Part shown: positions 12,441-23,258 of the stretch, one piece after another | How positions within the stretch are numbered: the stretch's first letter is position 1 | How the letters are laid out: every line of letters begins with the position of its first letter | NCBI GenBank assembly: GCA_951812925.1 | Contig: OX638369.1 | Location: forward strand, 23,031,329-23,095,328 | Direction of reading: 5' to 3' | Length of the DNA stretch: 64,000 bases | From: Calliopum simillimum | Lineage: Eukaryota; Arthropoda; Insecta; Diptera; Lauxaniidae | The notes under the pieces: generated by a model | The model's input: only the letters and a program-made list of their open reading frames with translations | What the model was told of the DNA's origin: nothing | The model's database searches: none | Position numbers and translations under genes: made by a program

Positions 12441-14929
12441 TCATTTTTTAAAAATTTTATAGTTGGTCATCATATTCTATATCTTCAAGTAATTAAAAAA
12501 ATAGATGGGGACAAAAAAGGCATAATTTGATACAATTTTCAGACATTTACCCATATCTTCCAAATGATCCTGATTTAGCGTTCGTTTTACGACTGAGTTT
12601 TGAATTTTGCACCAAATTGATTGGCTTACTGTCAACTATTTCTGTACACCTGAGTATCAAACCAAGATAATGACATTACTTTTGCTTCAGCTTGTACTTT
12701 GTGGTAGAAGCGAAGAGATAATAAAGTATTTCTCATAGATAACACAAGATTTGAATTTGCCGCATTTTCTGCAGTTAAGTGTTCCCAACCAAAAAAAAAC
12801 AGCTTGACAGCTAACAGTTAGAGGTTAGTTAAAATGTATTGAAAAAAGAGATTTATTGATCTATGGAAATTTCAACAAAAAAGTGCGTAAGTGCCAGTTA
12901 AGCCATGGAGATCGTCTGCTCAACATACTATTTCATATATAACCAAATTCTATGTACTTTATGTTTCAATAAAAAAAAAAATTTTATAGAAAAAAATTGT
13001 TTTCTGTTTTACTCAAATCTTGCGTGAATTATGGGACATCCTCTAATACTCTTCTCTATGGCGTTGCCTTGCTAACAGGCCTTGGTTCAACCAAACCGAT
13101 TAAATTAACCATTTTTATGACAAAGACCTTCTTTAATACCTAGGTGTCCTACGCACTGAATTTTAATCAATAAAACAGCTATATTATAATCCTTAATACT
13201 GAGAGAAAATTTTATGTTACTATCTAAGGGAGTGTATTTAAATGTCTCAACCGACGTTTTTTACAGAGAAAATATCATAATTGAATCGGAGTTTTTGAAA
13301 AGAAAAGTAGAAATAGACAATTAACAAAATAATGAAATGCCTACAAAGTTTTCGACGTCGAAATCTATTCAAACTGCTGAGATAAACGTGAGATAAACCC
13401 TGACCCTCATGAAAACTGAATCTATTATTATTTTTCAAATTTCACAAAACAATGGATACGAGTCTTTTCTGAAATGAAACTGATTTAGTAATCCCTTTTA
13501 TGTTTTGAAAACACTAAAAATCCTGCAAACAGCAAATAAATTAAATTTAATTGAATGCTTTTTTAAAAATTTCATATCCTTTACGCAGTCGTCGAGAATA
13601 TATAATCGCTGGCAATAAAATTTAGCCACGAGTGCATAAAGCTGCCAACTTACGCACACACACACACTTCACTAGACACAAAGACACATAAATTTACCAA
13701 CTTGCCATACAAAACTGCTGCGCAAGCGCATTGATTATGTTGCAAGCAACAAACAGACAGCAAATAACGCGCTTCATCTGTAGCTTCTTCATTCACTTGC
13801 TCTCTCGTTGCGTCTTGCCTCGCTACGCTCTATTAAGAACGACTCAGCTCAACTACTACTGCTATTTAACTTTTGCTTTATTTATGCGCTTAGGAGAGTA
13901 AAAATAAACTTTAAAAGAATAAAGAAAATGAAAAGAAAAACGAAAAAAAATTAAAAAAGAAATTAGAAAATCTAAACATTCTTGAGCTGTGGCGCACGCG
14001 TAACTCGTCGTAACGTGTAACTGGCAAGAGTTCTTATTATAATAAGAAGAAGCAGCAACAGCAGCGGCATAAAGCAATAACTTGTTTAAAGCAAGGCGGT
14101 GCGGTGCGCATGCGCAGCAGGTTTCTTTGGCTAAGTTGTTGTCGTTTTGCGCACGTCTGTCTAACGCTGCTGCTGCGCCGCTGCCTGTCACTGATAGACA
14201 ACCAAAATAGAAAAATATTGAAAAAACACTTAGAATTTTATAGGTTCCTTTTCTTCTTTTTTTGAGTGTAGTGCAGGATTTAGGCTTAGCATGGCAGTTG
14301 ATTTTTTGTTTTTGCTGCTGCTGTTTTGCTTCTTTGCAGTGATTAAGTAAATTGGAAATGATTATTGAAATGTGGCCATAAAGCAAGGAAGTCTTTTGCT
14401 TTTTGCCTGTTAGTTTGAAACTTTTATTGCATTGGCATTTGGTCAATTGAACTTTGAGGCGGTAGATATTGAACGAAAAATTTTTTTGACTTTGCAAGAA
14501 TAAAATCATTTCTTCTATTTTTATTTCAAAACTTCACATTATTTAGATCCGTAAAATTCAAATTTGCATATGTTGAATCATAAATGTTCGATTTGCTGGA
14601 ATTTTTTCATTATTTTCGTTTCGTTTGGATCATGTAGAATAGTTTGCATATTTTTAGTCTGTTATCAGTTAAATGTCAGCTTAAATAGTTTGGATTTATT
14701 GTTTTATTATCTGTTGAATAATTGGTCTTTATCGTTTAGATATTTTTGTTATTTATATGAATATAAGTTTATTTCAACTGTATGATGCATAGAATATGCC
14801 GGATGTGATTTATCTACAGAATAATTTAATTGTTTTGATTGATGTGGTATCTTAAGTCCAATACAAAATTTAAATTGATAAGCAAAACAATCAGATGTTT
14901 AGTAATTTGAATTTTCATATAGTTTTTTC
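12441..14929. other. Intron with a GC-richer, possibly regulatory island at 13600-14200
   Basis: No gene supported. 13650-14200 differs from its surroundings: a (CA)n run near 13660, TTGCTCTCTCGTTGCG near 13798, GCTGCTGCGCCGCTGCC near 14168 and GGTGCGGTGCGCATGCGCAG near 14098. A 215-codon minus-strand frame over 13862-14509 is Lys/Phe/Ala-rich and matches nothing known to me. The island could be conserved regulatory DNA; this rests on composition alone. Confidence 0.35.
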
Positions 14930-15445
14930 TAAGTATTCTTAATTATCTATCATGCGATTTTATACATACGTCTTTCGATTTTAATATCATGAGAATTTTT
15001 ATATCGTTTTGTTTTAATTTCATGCGATGAAATATTTATACGATGCCATTTTTATGCCATGAGATTTTTCGCTCGATTTCTTATATCATGCAATTTTTTA
15101 TATAAAACGATTTTTATTTCATGAAATTTTTTTATCATGCGATGTCATGTGTCATGTAATTTTTATATCATACGATTTTTTTATATCATGCAACTTTTTA
15201 CTATGCTTACCATGTAGTTTATATATCATACGATTTTTTATGCGATTTCTGATACCTTGAGATTTTATGTATCATGCAATTTTTATGTCAAGAGATTTTT
15301 TTGTATCATGGGATTTTTATGTCATTCTTTATTTTTATTTGTTTTTGTAGCGACTTTTTATAGGAAAATTTTTATACCATGCTATTTTTATGTCAACAGA
15401 TTTTTTATGCAATTTCTTATATCATGCGATTTTTTTTATATCAAT
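14930..15445. repeat. ATCATGCGATTTTT-type degenerate minisatellite
   Basis: Repeated ATATCATGCGATTTTT, ATCATGCAATTTTT, TCATACGATTTTTT and CATGAGATTTTT variants with irregular 20-35-base spacing. It lies within 300-800 bases of the fat donor, inside the intron. Confidence 0.8.
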
Positions 15446-15743
15446 CTTTAATCTTCTAAGCCTCTTAGATCATGAAAAACTGTTAAGTATCTTCCTAGAA
15501 ACTCAAATAGTTATGAGCAAAATTAGTCTTGGTCTTGATAATTTTTCGAGACCAAGACGCTGATATAATTTAAAGACTAAGATTAGGACTGCTATGAGTC
15601 GGACTTTAACTTCTTTAATTCTTTTAATGCTTTCTAATAATGGTTTAAAGTTTTTCTCGACTAATATTTCAGAAAGTTGAAATAAATTTAAAAATTACCA
15701 ACTACCCCTAGTGCTCCACCCCCCTCCCAAAATTCTACTTCTC
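15446..15743. other. Intron just downstream of the giant fat exon
   Basis: Ordinary AT-rich intron. A weak internal repetition of AGACTAAG/AGACCAAG is visible near 15550-15580. No feature. Confidence 0.4.
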
Positions 15744-15753
15744 ACTTACCTTA
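15744..15753 (-). other. 5' splice site ending the giant fat exon
   Basis: On the minus strand the sequence reads TAAG|GTAAGT, a near-perfect fly donor, with the intron starting at 15749. It interrupts the sixteenth cadherin repeat between Lys and Val in phase 0. In Drosophila Fat the next residues continue the same repeat (KVRVTVLD as I recall). The reading frame otherwise stops five codons on, so splicing here is effectively required. Confidence 0.9.
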
Positions 15754-18700
15754 GTACTTGTTGTTCTTGGCACACCTCCCAGTGCAATGGCATACACTTC
15801 AATCTCGTACATATCTGGACCTGCTTCGCGATCCAATTCCTTGGCGGTTGATAAAATACCCAACTTTGTATCAATATCGAACAAACGATCAACTTGTTTC
15901 GGTAAAGTCCAACCGCCCGACGACGATAACGACGACGCACGACCCGATCCAGTAGCCGTCACATTCGTAACATAATACTCAATTTCGGCGGAATTGAGAC
16001 GCGCACTCACCGTTAAAATACTTGTACCGGTCGGTTCATTCTCATACACTGAACCACTCTGTTCGCGCTGATCAAATACGGGACCGGTGGTATGCATACC
16101 AGTCGCAGTGCTACTGCCGGTAGCAATAATTGTAATATAAGCGTCCGTACTCTTACGTTCACTCTGTACTGCTTCATCGGTGGCTTTTAATGCCAGCTGA
16201 TAACGTACTTCTGGATTCTTGATCGTATCTCGTAGCGTTATGGCACCAGTATTACGTTGTAACCTGAACAGTTCCATATTACCACTAACCATTTCGTAGG
16301 TCACCAAACCATTGCTGCTGGAATCAGCATCACGTGCTTGCACATACATTACTAGGTAACCACTGCGTTGGTCTGTTACGGACTTCATAAGCAGTGCTGA
16401 TTGAGCGCTTGGCAAGATGGCAGCATTCATGGAGACAAATATCGGAGCATTATCATTGATATCTTCAACAATGACAGTAACCAGCTTCTCCGCTGATAAC
16501 TGACGTTCCGGTAGTTGTGCTTGATCAGTGGCAACAACGGTGAGACGGAATGTATCTATTGACTCACGATCAATTTCGCGCAGCGTATGTATGACACCAC
16601 TTTGTGTATTAATGCCAAAGTGACGTCCGCCGGATAGTTCGGGTTCCTGACGTGAAATGGCATATGTTACCTTTCCGTTTAAGCCTGAATCTGGATCCTC
16701 AGCGGTAATGGTAACAATGGGTGTCTTTACGGCAATGCCTTCTTTGATTTGGCGTACTATTGCCGTGTTGGGAAAACTCGGCGGATTGTCATTCTCATCG
16801 ACTACATGCACCGTAAACATTATGGTGGTGGAGAGACGTGGTGTACCGCCATCTGAGGCAGTCACATTCAAATTATAAACAGTTGTCTCTTCATAGTCCA
16901 ATGATTTGTGCAGATACAAACTACCACTGATGCTGTCAATATGAAATGTATCCTTACGATTGCCTGCTGTGATGCTGTAGGACACCAAACTGTTGACACC
17001 CAAATCGGAATCTGTTGCACGGAATTTCATCAGCTCAGTACCGATTTGACTGGTTTCCAACACTGATACTTCATTGTCTGTTTGCGCAAATTCTGGTGCA
17101 ACATCGTTTTCATCGAGGACATCTATTGTTATTGTTGTGCTTGTGCTTAGTTGTCCTTTGAGCGCCGCATCACGTGCCACAACGGTCAAGCGATATGAAG
17201 CCAATGTCTCACGATCCAGCTTATGCGCCAGCGTTAATTGACCAGTTGCATCATCCAACGCAAAGCAACCATCGCGATTCCCTTCCGCAAGTGCATAATA
17301 TACGTCGCCGTTGAGTCCTTCATCTGCATCCACAGTGAAAACGCGTATTACTTGCGTTCCAACACTGGCACCTTCCGATATCTGCACACGATATGGTGCA
17401 CGCACAAATTGTGGTGCATTGTCATTGACATCTGTAATGATGATTTTAACCTTGACTCTATCACGCAGGCGTGGCATTCCATTATCCGACACCAAAGCCT
17501 CCAGTTCAATAAAGTTTTCACCATGCTGAAGATCAGTGGTGCCACTATTTCCAGTTCCACTACTTACCCCACCCACCATTGGACCACGTCGACGCTGCAC
17601 CAATTCCTCACGGTCAAACGGTTGCAATGTCTTGATGAAACCATTACGCGTGTCCACACTAAAGTACTGAGTCTGCGTTGCTAGCGTGTAGATCAACTCT
17701 GCATTGCGACCCACATCACGATCTGTTGCCGTCAACTTACCCACAAATGAATCAGCCGGCTCATTTTCTGCAATACTGAAAGTGAAGCTGGAATTGGTGA
17801 ACTGTGGTGCATTGTCATTCTCATCGAGCACATGTATGATCACTGGTACCAGCGACGAACGCGACGGCACGCCAGCATCACGACATGCCACGGTCAACGC
17901 ATAGTAATCCCGTTCCTCACGATCCAATGGCGAGCGCACATACAAATAACCATCCGGAAAAACACCAAATTTACGCGCGACATTACCTTCGGTGATTTCA
18001 TACGAGATGCGTCCGTTGGCACCCAAATCTGCATCCGATGCAGCTAACGCAAAGAAGCGCGCATTGACGCGCGTCGACTCAGGCAATGAGGTCTCGTATG
18101 AAGTATGATCAAAGACAGGTGTATGATCGTTGACATCAGCAATCATTGCATCGATGTTGTGTCTGGTGGACAATGGTGGCGCACCACCATCTGTTGCGGT
18201 CAATCCAATATGCAACAGTGTGCCCGGCTCTACGACCGATTGCAGAGGACGCTGCAAATAGAGTACGCCTGTTGCTTCGTTGATGCGAAAAAGTTCATTT
18301 GGATTATAGCTGAGCGTGTAGGTGACACGACTATTGATGCCTGCATCGCGATCACGTGCGCGTGACAAGTAAACCTCTTGACCGACAGCGGCATTCTCCG
18401 CCAGTTGCAGCAGCTCTGCGCCATCACGATCATGTGAAAAAATTGGCGCATTATCATTAAGATCTAGAATCGATATGTTCACAACAGTCTTGCCATATGC
18501 GACGAGTCCCTGCCGCGCAACAATCTGCAGTTGATATTGCAGTTGCGACTCACGATCGATACGCTGTGCTGTGGTGATGCGACCAGTGTTGCCATCAATG
18601 GCAAAATTCTCTGCCACATCACCGTAGACAATGGCATACTCAATGTTGTTGTTGCTGTTGCTGCGGCTGTTGCTGGTGGTGGGTGGCTTACCTGCCAAAC

Positions 18701-21700
18701 CAGTCGCAGATGACGATGGCTGCTGCTTCACTTGCACACGTCCTACTTCACGTCCAATTGCCGGCTCTTGCTGTTTATGATCTTCCACAATTTGAAATTC
18801 ATAACCGCTGTATGAGTCAAATTCGAGTATCTCTCGCTTGCTTTGTTTTATTATCTCAACAATCGCATCATGTTCGGAGCGACGATCACCACGATCGCGC
18901 GCAGAGATTCGCAGTTTATAGAGCGCTTTTGGCATTTGGCGTATGTCAACCATAGCAGCGGAGGCGCGTAGTGTTATCGCACCAGACCAAGCATCCACGA
19001 CAAAGAGACCATCACCACCTGATTCTAGATTGTAGGTAATTAAGGCATTATCGCCTGCATCACGATCATTAGCGGAAACTCGAAGCAGCGCAGCAGCAGC
19101 GGTGGCCGTTGTCGACGGTTTCCCGCCGACGCCACCTCCTTGTTTCTCTGCTGCACTGCTGACGACACTACCACCATCAACTGTTTGTTGTTCCTCATCG
19201 TTCAACTCATAGATGTAATGCCTTGGATAGAATTCTGGACTATTATCGTTGACATCTTCAACATGTAGGTAAACAGTGGCTGTTGCCGATTGTGGTGGTG
19301 CACCTTGATCGCGGGCGACAACAAAAATCTCATAATTTTCTATACGCTCACGATCGAGCGAGGTGCGCGTTGTCAATTGGCCGGTGAGCGCATCGAGTGC
19401 AAATTGATTGGGATATTTCTGTTGCACTAATGCAGGTAGTGTATAGGTTACAGAACCATTTGTGCCCTGATCGTGATCAGCGGCTGTCAACATAGCTACC
19501 AGTGTTAGCGGTGGCGTACCTTCACTAAGACTGACGTTAATGTGCTGCTGTGAGAATTGTGGTGCCTCATCGTTTTCATCCAAAATGGTCACTTTCAATT
19601 GCGTATATGCCCACTTTGGATTGGGGCCACCATCACGCGCTGAAATGCTGAGCTCAACGCTACCAAGCACCTCACGATCTAGCGCTGTTTGCGTAATTAT
19701 GAGACCAGTCGATGAATCTATGGTGAACCATTGTTGCTCATTGCCCGAAACAAATTCATAGAAAATTTGTGCATTAACGCCAGTATCTTCATCTGTCGCT
19801 GTTATGGATGCGACATAAGAACCCGGTGGTGCAAGCTCACTTAGCACTGCTGAATACTCGGATTTCTCAAAGACGGGCTCGTGATCATTGACATCGTTGA
19901 CATGTATGATCAGATACGCGGTGGCAGTGCGTGGCGGACTGCCCTTGTCAATGGCAACTACGGTAAGATTATATTTGCCGATTTCTTCCCGATCCAAAAC
20001 GCCATTTACGCGCACGATATCAAATGAAGGTGTCTTTTCTAGACGGAAGTGTGCCAACTCATTGCCAGTGATAATTTTAATCGTTGTATCGCCATTCAGG
20101 CCCTCATCCATATCGACCACAGATACGGCGGCAACAACGCTGCCATTTGGTGCATTTTCATCAACAGTTGCAAAGCTACCAGTGGGCGGGAAATATTGAA
20201 AACGTATGACAGGATCATGATCATTAGTATCCACTAAATTCACGGTGACATAAGTGCGTCCATCTTGACGTGGTGAACCGTGATCACGCGCAAATACAGT
20301 GAAAACACAACTTTTCGGACAGCTGACAATGGGGCGTGCGTACGTTTGACAATTTTGCTGCGGACAGCTCAGATGTTCAGTGGTCGATATCTCACCCGTT
20401 TCTGGATCAACGGTAAATTGATGTTCGGTGTCGGCGAGATAATAAGTGATCTTGCTGTTATCGCCCAAATCATTGTCCGAAGCCATAACATGTAGCACAA
20501 AAGTGCCCGGTGGCACCGATTCATTTAAATTTGCAGTATAATCACTATGATCGAATATGGGCGGATTATCATTGACATCTATTATGGTGACATTCACCTG
20601 CAAATAACCATGATATGGCGGTGAGCCACCATCTCGTGCGGAAATATTCAACTGATAGAAGCCGCGCGTTTCACGATCCAAATTACCGGTCGTCTCCAAA
20701 TGCAAATATGAAACATCACCACTGGGGTTGGTGGTCACAGCCAAACGAAATTTATCCTCATGATTACCATCGACAATGCGATAATCGTCGGTGACACTAT
20801 TTATGCCAATATCACGATCTGTGGCCGCATCGAGCAGTAGACGCGTACCGGGTGCTGCACTTTCAGAAAACGAAACCATTATGCTTGGTTCTGGAAATTC
20901 CGGTGCATTATCATTAACATCCAACACAGTGATGCGCACCTCAATGGGATAAGTGGGTTGTGATGAGAGTACAACCAAATCATAACGATCACGTACACCC
21001 TCACGATCCAGGATGACATTTGTCTTGATTTCACCCGTCTGTTGATCGAGCGTAAATTCCCGTGGTGGCTCGTTAAAGCGATATGTGAAATCAGCGCGTG
21101 TGGGTATAAAACCCACTACAGTGCTACGTGGTTGACCCTCCAACACTTCAAACTGTACGCTGGTATCTACGGCACGTGATTGCATTTGTCCCGTTGCGGT
21201 ACCATCGGCGGCGGAGGAACGTCGCCTCGGGAAGGCGGTATATTGTGCGGAATTTGAAATTTGTATGCCGCCACGATTTGCCGGGCCGCCGGGTATTAGC
21301 AAACTGGTGCTGGCAGCGGCACTTTGACTCACTTGGCACGTTGCCAATTGGATCAATGCTAAGAGCAGCAGTGGCAAGATGGCAGCAACAGCTGGAACTG
21401 TGGCTGGAACGACGAAAGGAAGTCGTCGTAACGCATTTTTGTGGAAATATCTCGTTTTTGCTTTTGAAAGCGTAAAATGGCGGTGGTGGCGGCGACAATC
21501 TTGTATTGCTGTTGTTGTTATTTTTGATGTTGTTGTTGTAATAATGATATTGCTATTACTGTTGTTGCTGCTGCTGTTGCTATTTTTATTGTTTTTATTG
21601 CTTATGTCGCTATGTCGATTTGTCATGCTGCTACAGTCCATGTATTGGTTGTTTTGTTGTCCTTCTGCTTCTTCTTCTTTGCGCCTGCAAAACATCAACA

Positions 21701-21707
21701 TCGTCAT
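15750..21707 (-). CDS. ft: Fat protocadherin, N-terminal giant coding exon (partial gene)
   Basis: Codes for 1986 residues of the atypical cadherin Fat, a membrane receptor that binds Dachsous on neighbouring cells and controls Hippo growth signalling and planar polarity. Residues 97-122 are a hydrophobic signal core. Cadherin repeats follow from about residue 184: calcium-site motifs such as LDVNDNAPEF, IDVNDNPPIF and VEDINDNAPIF recur roughly every 105 residues, giving about 15 complete repeats plus most of a sixteenth; Drosophila Fat has 34. Blocks such as FNEPPREFTLD and ILSTAKELDREAGP match Drosophila Fat as I remember it, which separates it from Dachsous and Fat2. The exon ends in AAG|GTAAGT, phase 0; reading through adds only VSEK and a stop. 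The rest of the gene lies left of the window. Residues 836-874 are a low-complexity insert in repeat 7. The start is uncertain: 21707 is the first in-frame ATG with A at -3, but Met23 and Met28 are alternatives. Confidence 0.95.
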
Positions 21708-21895
21708 AATGTTGTTGCGGCGGCGTCGTCGTCGTTGTTGACTCTGTCGGTTGCGTCTCGTTGCTTAAGTCGTCGTTTTGAAAATTGCGATTGCTTACTT
21801 TTGTCGGTGTTGTTGTTGCTGTTGTTGTTTGGTTCTTGTTGTTGTTGTTGTTGTATTTGTTCTTGTCGCTGTGTAAATTTGTAGCCTAAAGCCAT
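21704..21895 (-). CDS. Upstream ORF overlapping the fat start codon
   Basis: A 63-codon ATG-initiated ORF in the predicted fat leader. It is Gln/Asn-rich (EQIQQQQQQEPNNNSNNN) and resembles nothing I recognise. It lies in a different frame from fat, and its TGA overlaps the fat ATG as ATGA, an arrangement compatible with termination-reinitiation or with translational repression. It may equally be a by-product of CAA/CAG runs in the leader. Expression is not shown by the sequence. Confidence 0.35.
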   Translation of the reverse strand: MALGYKFTQRQEQIQQQQQQEPNNNSNNNTDKSKQSQFSKRRLKQRDATDRVNNDDDAAATTL

Positions 21896-22065
21896 TAGTG
21901 TTCTTAATTAGTTGAGGCACAGAAATTCGTTTCATTTTAAAACCGTCCTTCGCAAGCGCGACATTTTTAATTATTTTGTTAATGAATTTTTTGAAGAAAA
22001 AAAATTTTAAAAAATAAAAGAAAATATTTTTCTTTGATGTTTTCTACTTTTTTTTGGAAATTTCT

Positions 22066-22083
22066 TTAAGCTATTTTAACCAT
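22066..22083 (-). CDS. Minimal upstream ORF 2 in fat leader
   Basis: ATGGTTAAAATAGCTTAA, five codons, six bases after the first upstream ORF. Biological use unknown. Confidence 0.2.
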   Translation of the reverse strand: MVKIA

Positions 22084-22088
22084 TTTAA

Positions 22089-22133
22089 TCACACACACTG
22101 TTTTGTTGCACAAATACACTTATAGACAGACAT
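22089..22133 (-). CDS. Short upstream ORF 1 in fat leader
   Basis: ATG TCT GTC ... GTG TGA, 14 codons, entirely within the predicted leader. Listed because it would affect start choice if the leader is transcribed as predicted. Confidence 0.25.
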   Translation of the reverse strand: MSVYKCICATKQCV

Positions 22134-22194
22134 TTTGGTCTTGCCCTTCGGTCCTATTTTAATGAGTTTTTGGTACAAGCGGTGTTATCTGGAC

Positions 22195-22225
22195 CTGTAA
22201 CGAAAAATGGTAAAGAGTAAAAATT
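22195..22225 (-). other. 3' splice site before fat exon 2 (predicted)
   Basis: The minus strand shows a pyrimidine-rich tract containing ACTCTTTACCATTTTTCG, followed directly by TTACAG|GTCC. It is the best acceptor upstream of the fat start in the same orientation. Predicted intron end is 22195. Confidence 0.6.
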
Positions 22226-22227
22226 AA

Positions 22228-22440
22228 ATTTGGAATTGAAATTATGATTCTGTAGAAATTATTATACATAAGTATTTAACAAAAATAAATATATTAAAAT
22301 ACAATATTTATAAACAGGTAGTCAATGAAATTGTTGAACTTTTTGATGTTCTTTAATACTTTAAATTGTACATGGAACCTTTTGAACTTTTACATATGTG
22401 CTGCATAAATAAATATATTAAATTAAATGAATAAAAAATA
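22228..22440. other. Intron end upstream of the fat acceptor
   Basis: AT-rich, no repeat or gene recognised. Confidence 0.4.
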
Positions 22441-22454
22441 ATAAATAAATTCTC

Positions 22455-23205
22455 CAATTATGCATTACCTTTTCAATAGCTTAGGGATAATTATTCCCAT
22501 ATGACTTTCCTTTGACTAGTTTTAGGACAATTGGCCCTCTATTCATTACCTTTTCACCAGTCTAGAGACAATTCCCTTTTTATGCATTATTTTATCACCA
22601 GTTTAGAAACAACTATTCTCCTATTCATAACCTTTTGATCAGTCTAGTGACAATTGACTCTCTATGCATAACCTCTTCACCACTTAGGAGATAGTTGAAC
22701 CTCTATGCAATACCATTTCGCCAGTTGTCTATTTACGCATTATCTTTTTATCACTTTAGAAACAATTATTCCCCTATGCCTTATCCTTTGAACAGTTAAG
22801 GGATAATTGGATTACTTTTTAACCATTGAAGAGACAACTGACCCTCTGTGTATTTATTTTTCACCAGTCTAGAGACAGTTGTCTATTTATGCATTATCTT
22901 TTCACTAGTTTTGGTACCATTATAACCCTATGCCTTAGCTTTTAGCCAGTCTAGTGGCAATTGGCTTTCTATGCATTACTTTTTCACCACTAAAAATTCA
23001 ACTGACCCTCTATGTATTATCTTTTCACCGGTTTAGATACAGCTGTCTATTTATGCATTAATTTAACCATTTTAGGAACAGTTATTATCCTATTCTTTTC
23101 TTTTTGAAAAGTCTAGGGACAATTGACTCCATATGCATTACCTTTTCACCACGAGAGAGATAATTGACCCTCTACGCATTACCATTTCACCAATTGATTG
23201 TCAAA
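22455..23205. repeat. About 40-bp degenerate tandem repeat (ATGCATTACCTTTTCACCAG type)
   Basis: Around 18 decayed units of ATGCATTACCTTTTCACCAG followed by TCTAGAGACAATTGACCCTC; well-spaced starts are near 22541, 22581, 22623 and 22663. It lies just upstream of the fat acceptor in the intron. Confidence 0.85.
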
Positions 23206-23258
23206 GAAATGCAAAATTGTAGGATTTGTAATATCGACGATGAATTTCCAATTATGTA

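Larger units (their letters stand above)
1..15747 (-). other. fat intron following the giant exon (left part of window)
   Basis: Everything left of the donor at 15749 must be intron until the next fat exon, which is outside the window: no minus-strand ORF here carries cadherin motifs. The intron is therefore longer than 15.7 kb. It could also host unrelated nested genes, but none was recognised. Confidence 0.75.
21708..22194 (-). other. ft: 5' untranslated part of fat exon 2 (predicted)
   Basis: Predicted leader between the 3' splice site at 22196/22195 and the fat ATG. The part near the ATG is rich in CAA/CAG and AAC codon-like runs. The distal part is AT-rich. It contains at least three AUG-initiated upstream ORFs: 22133-22089 (14 codons), 22083-22066 (5 codons) and 21895-21704 (63 codons). 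Inferred from sequence only; a cDNA is needed to confirm the boundaries. An internal acceptor-like TTTTGCAG at 21692-21685 could shorten the exon and move the start to Met23 or Met28. Confidence 0.55.

Noticed and set aside
13862..14509. 215-codon minus-strand ORF as a possible extra exon or nested gene
   Set aside because: Lys/Phe/Ala/Tyr-rich, no recognisable domain, no cadherin motif; openness follows local composition.
17238..17684. 148-codon plus-strand ORF and other antisense ORFs inside the fat exon
   Set aside because: They are shadows of the strongly coding minus strand; no domain of their own.
21759..21780. CGTTGCTTAAGTCGTCGTTTT in the fat leader as a tenth copy of the dispersed motif
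   Set aside because: Only the CTTAAGTC half matches; the TTTTGTTTT half differs. Similar partial matches at 9463, 48636 and 60424 were also left out.
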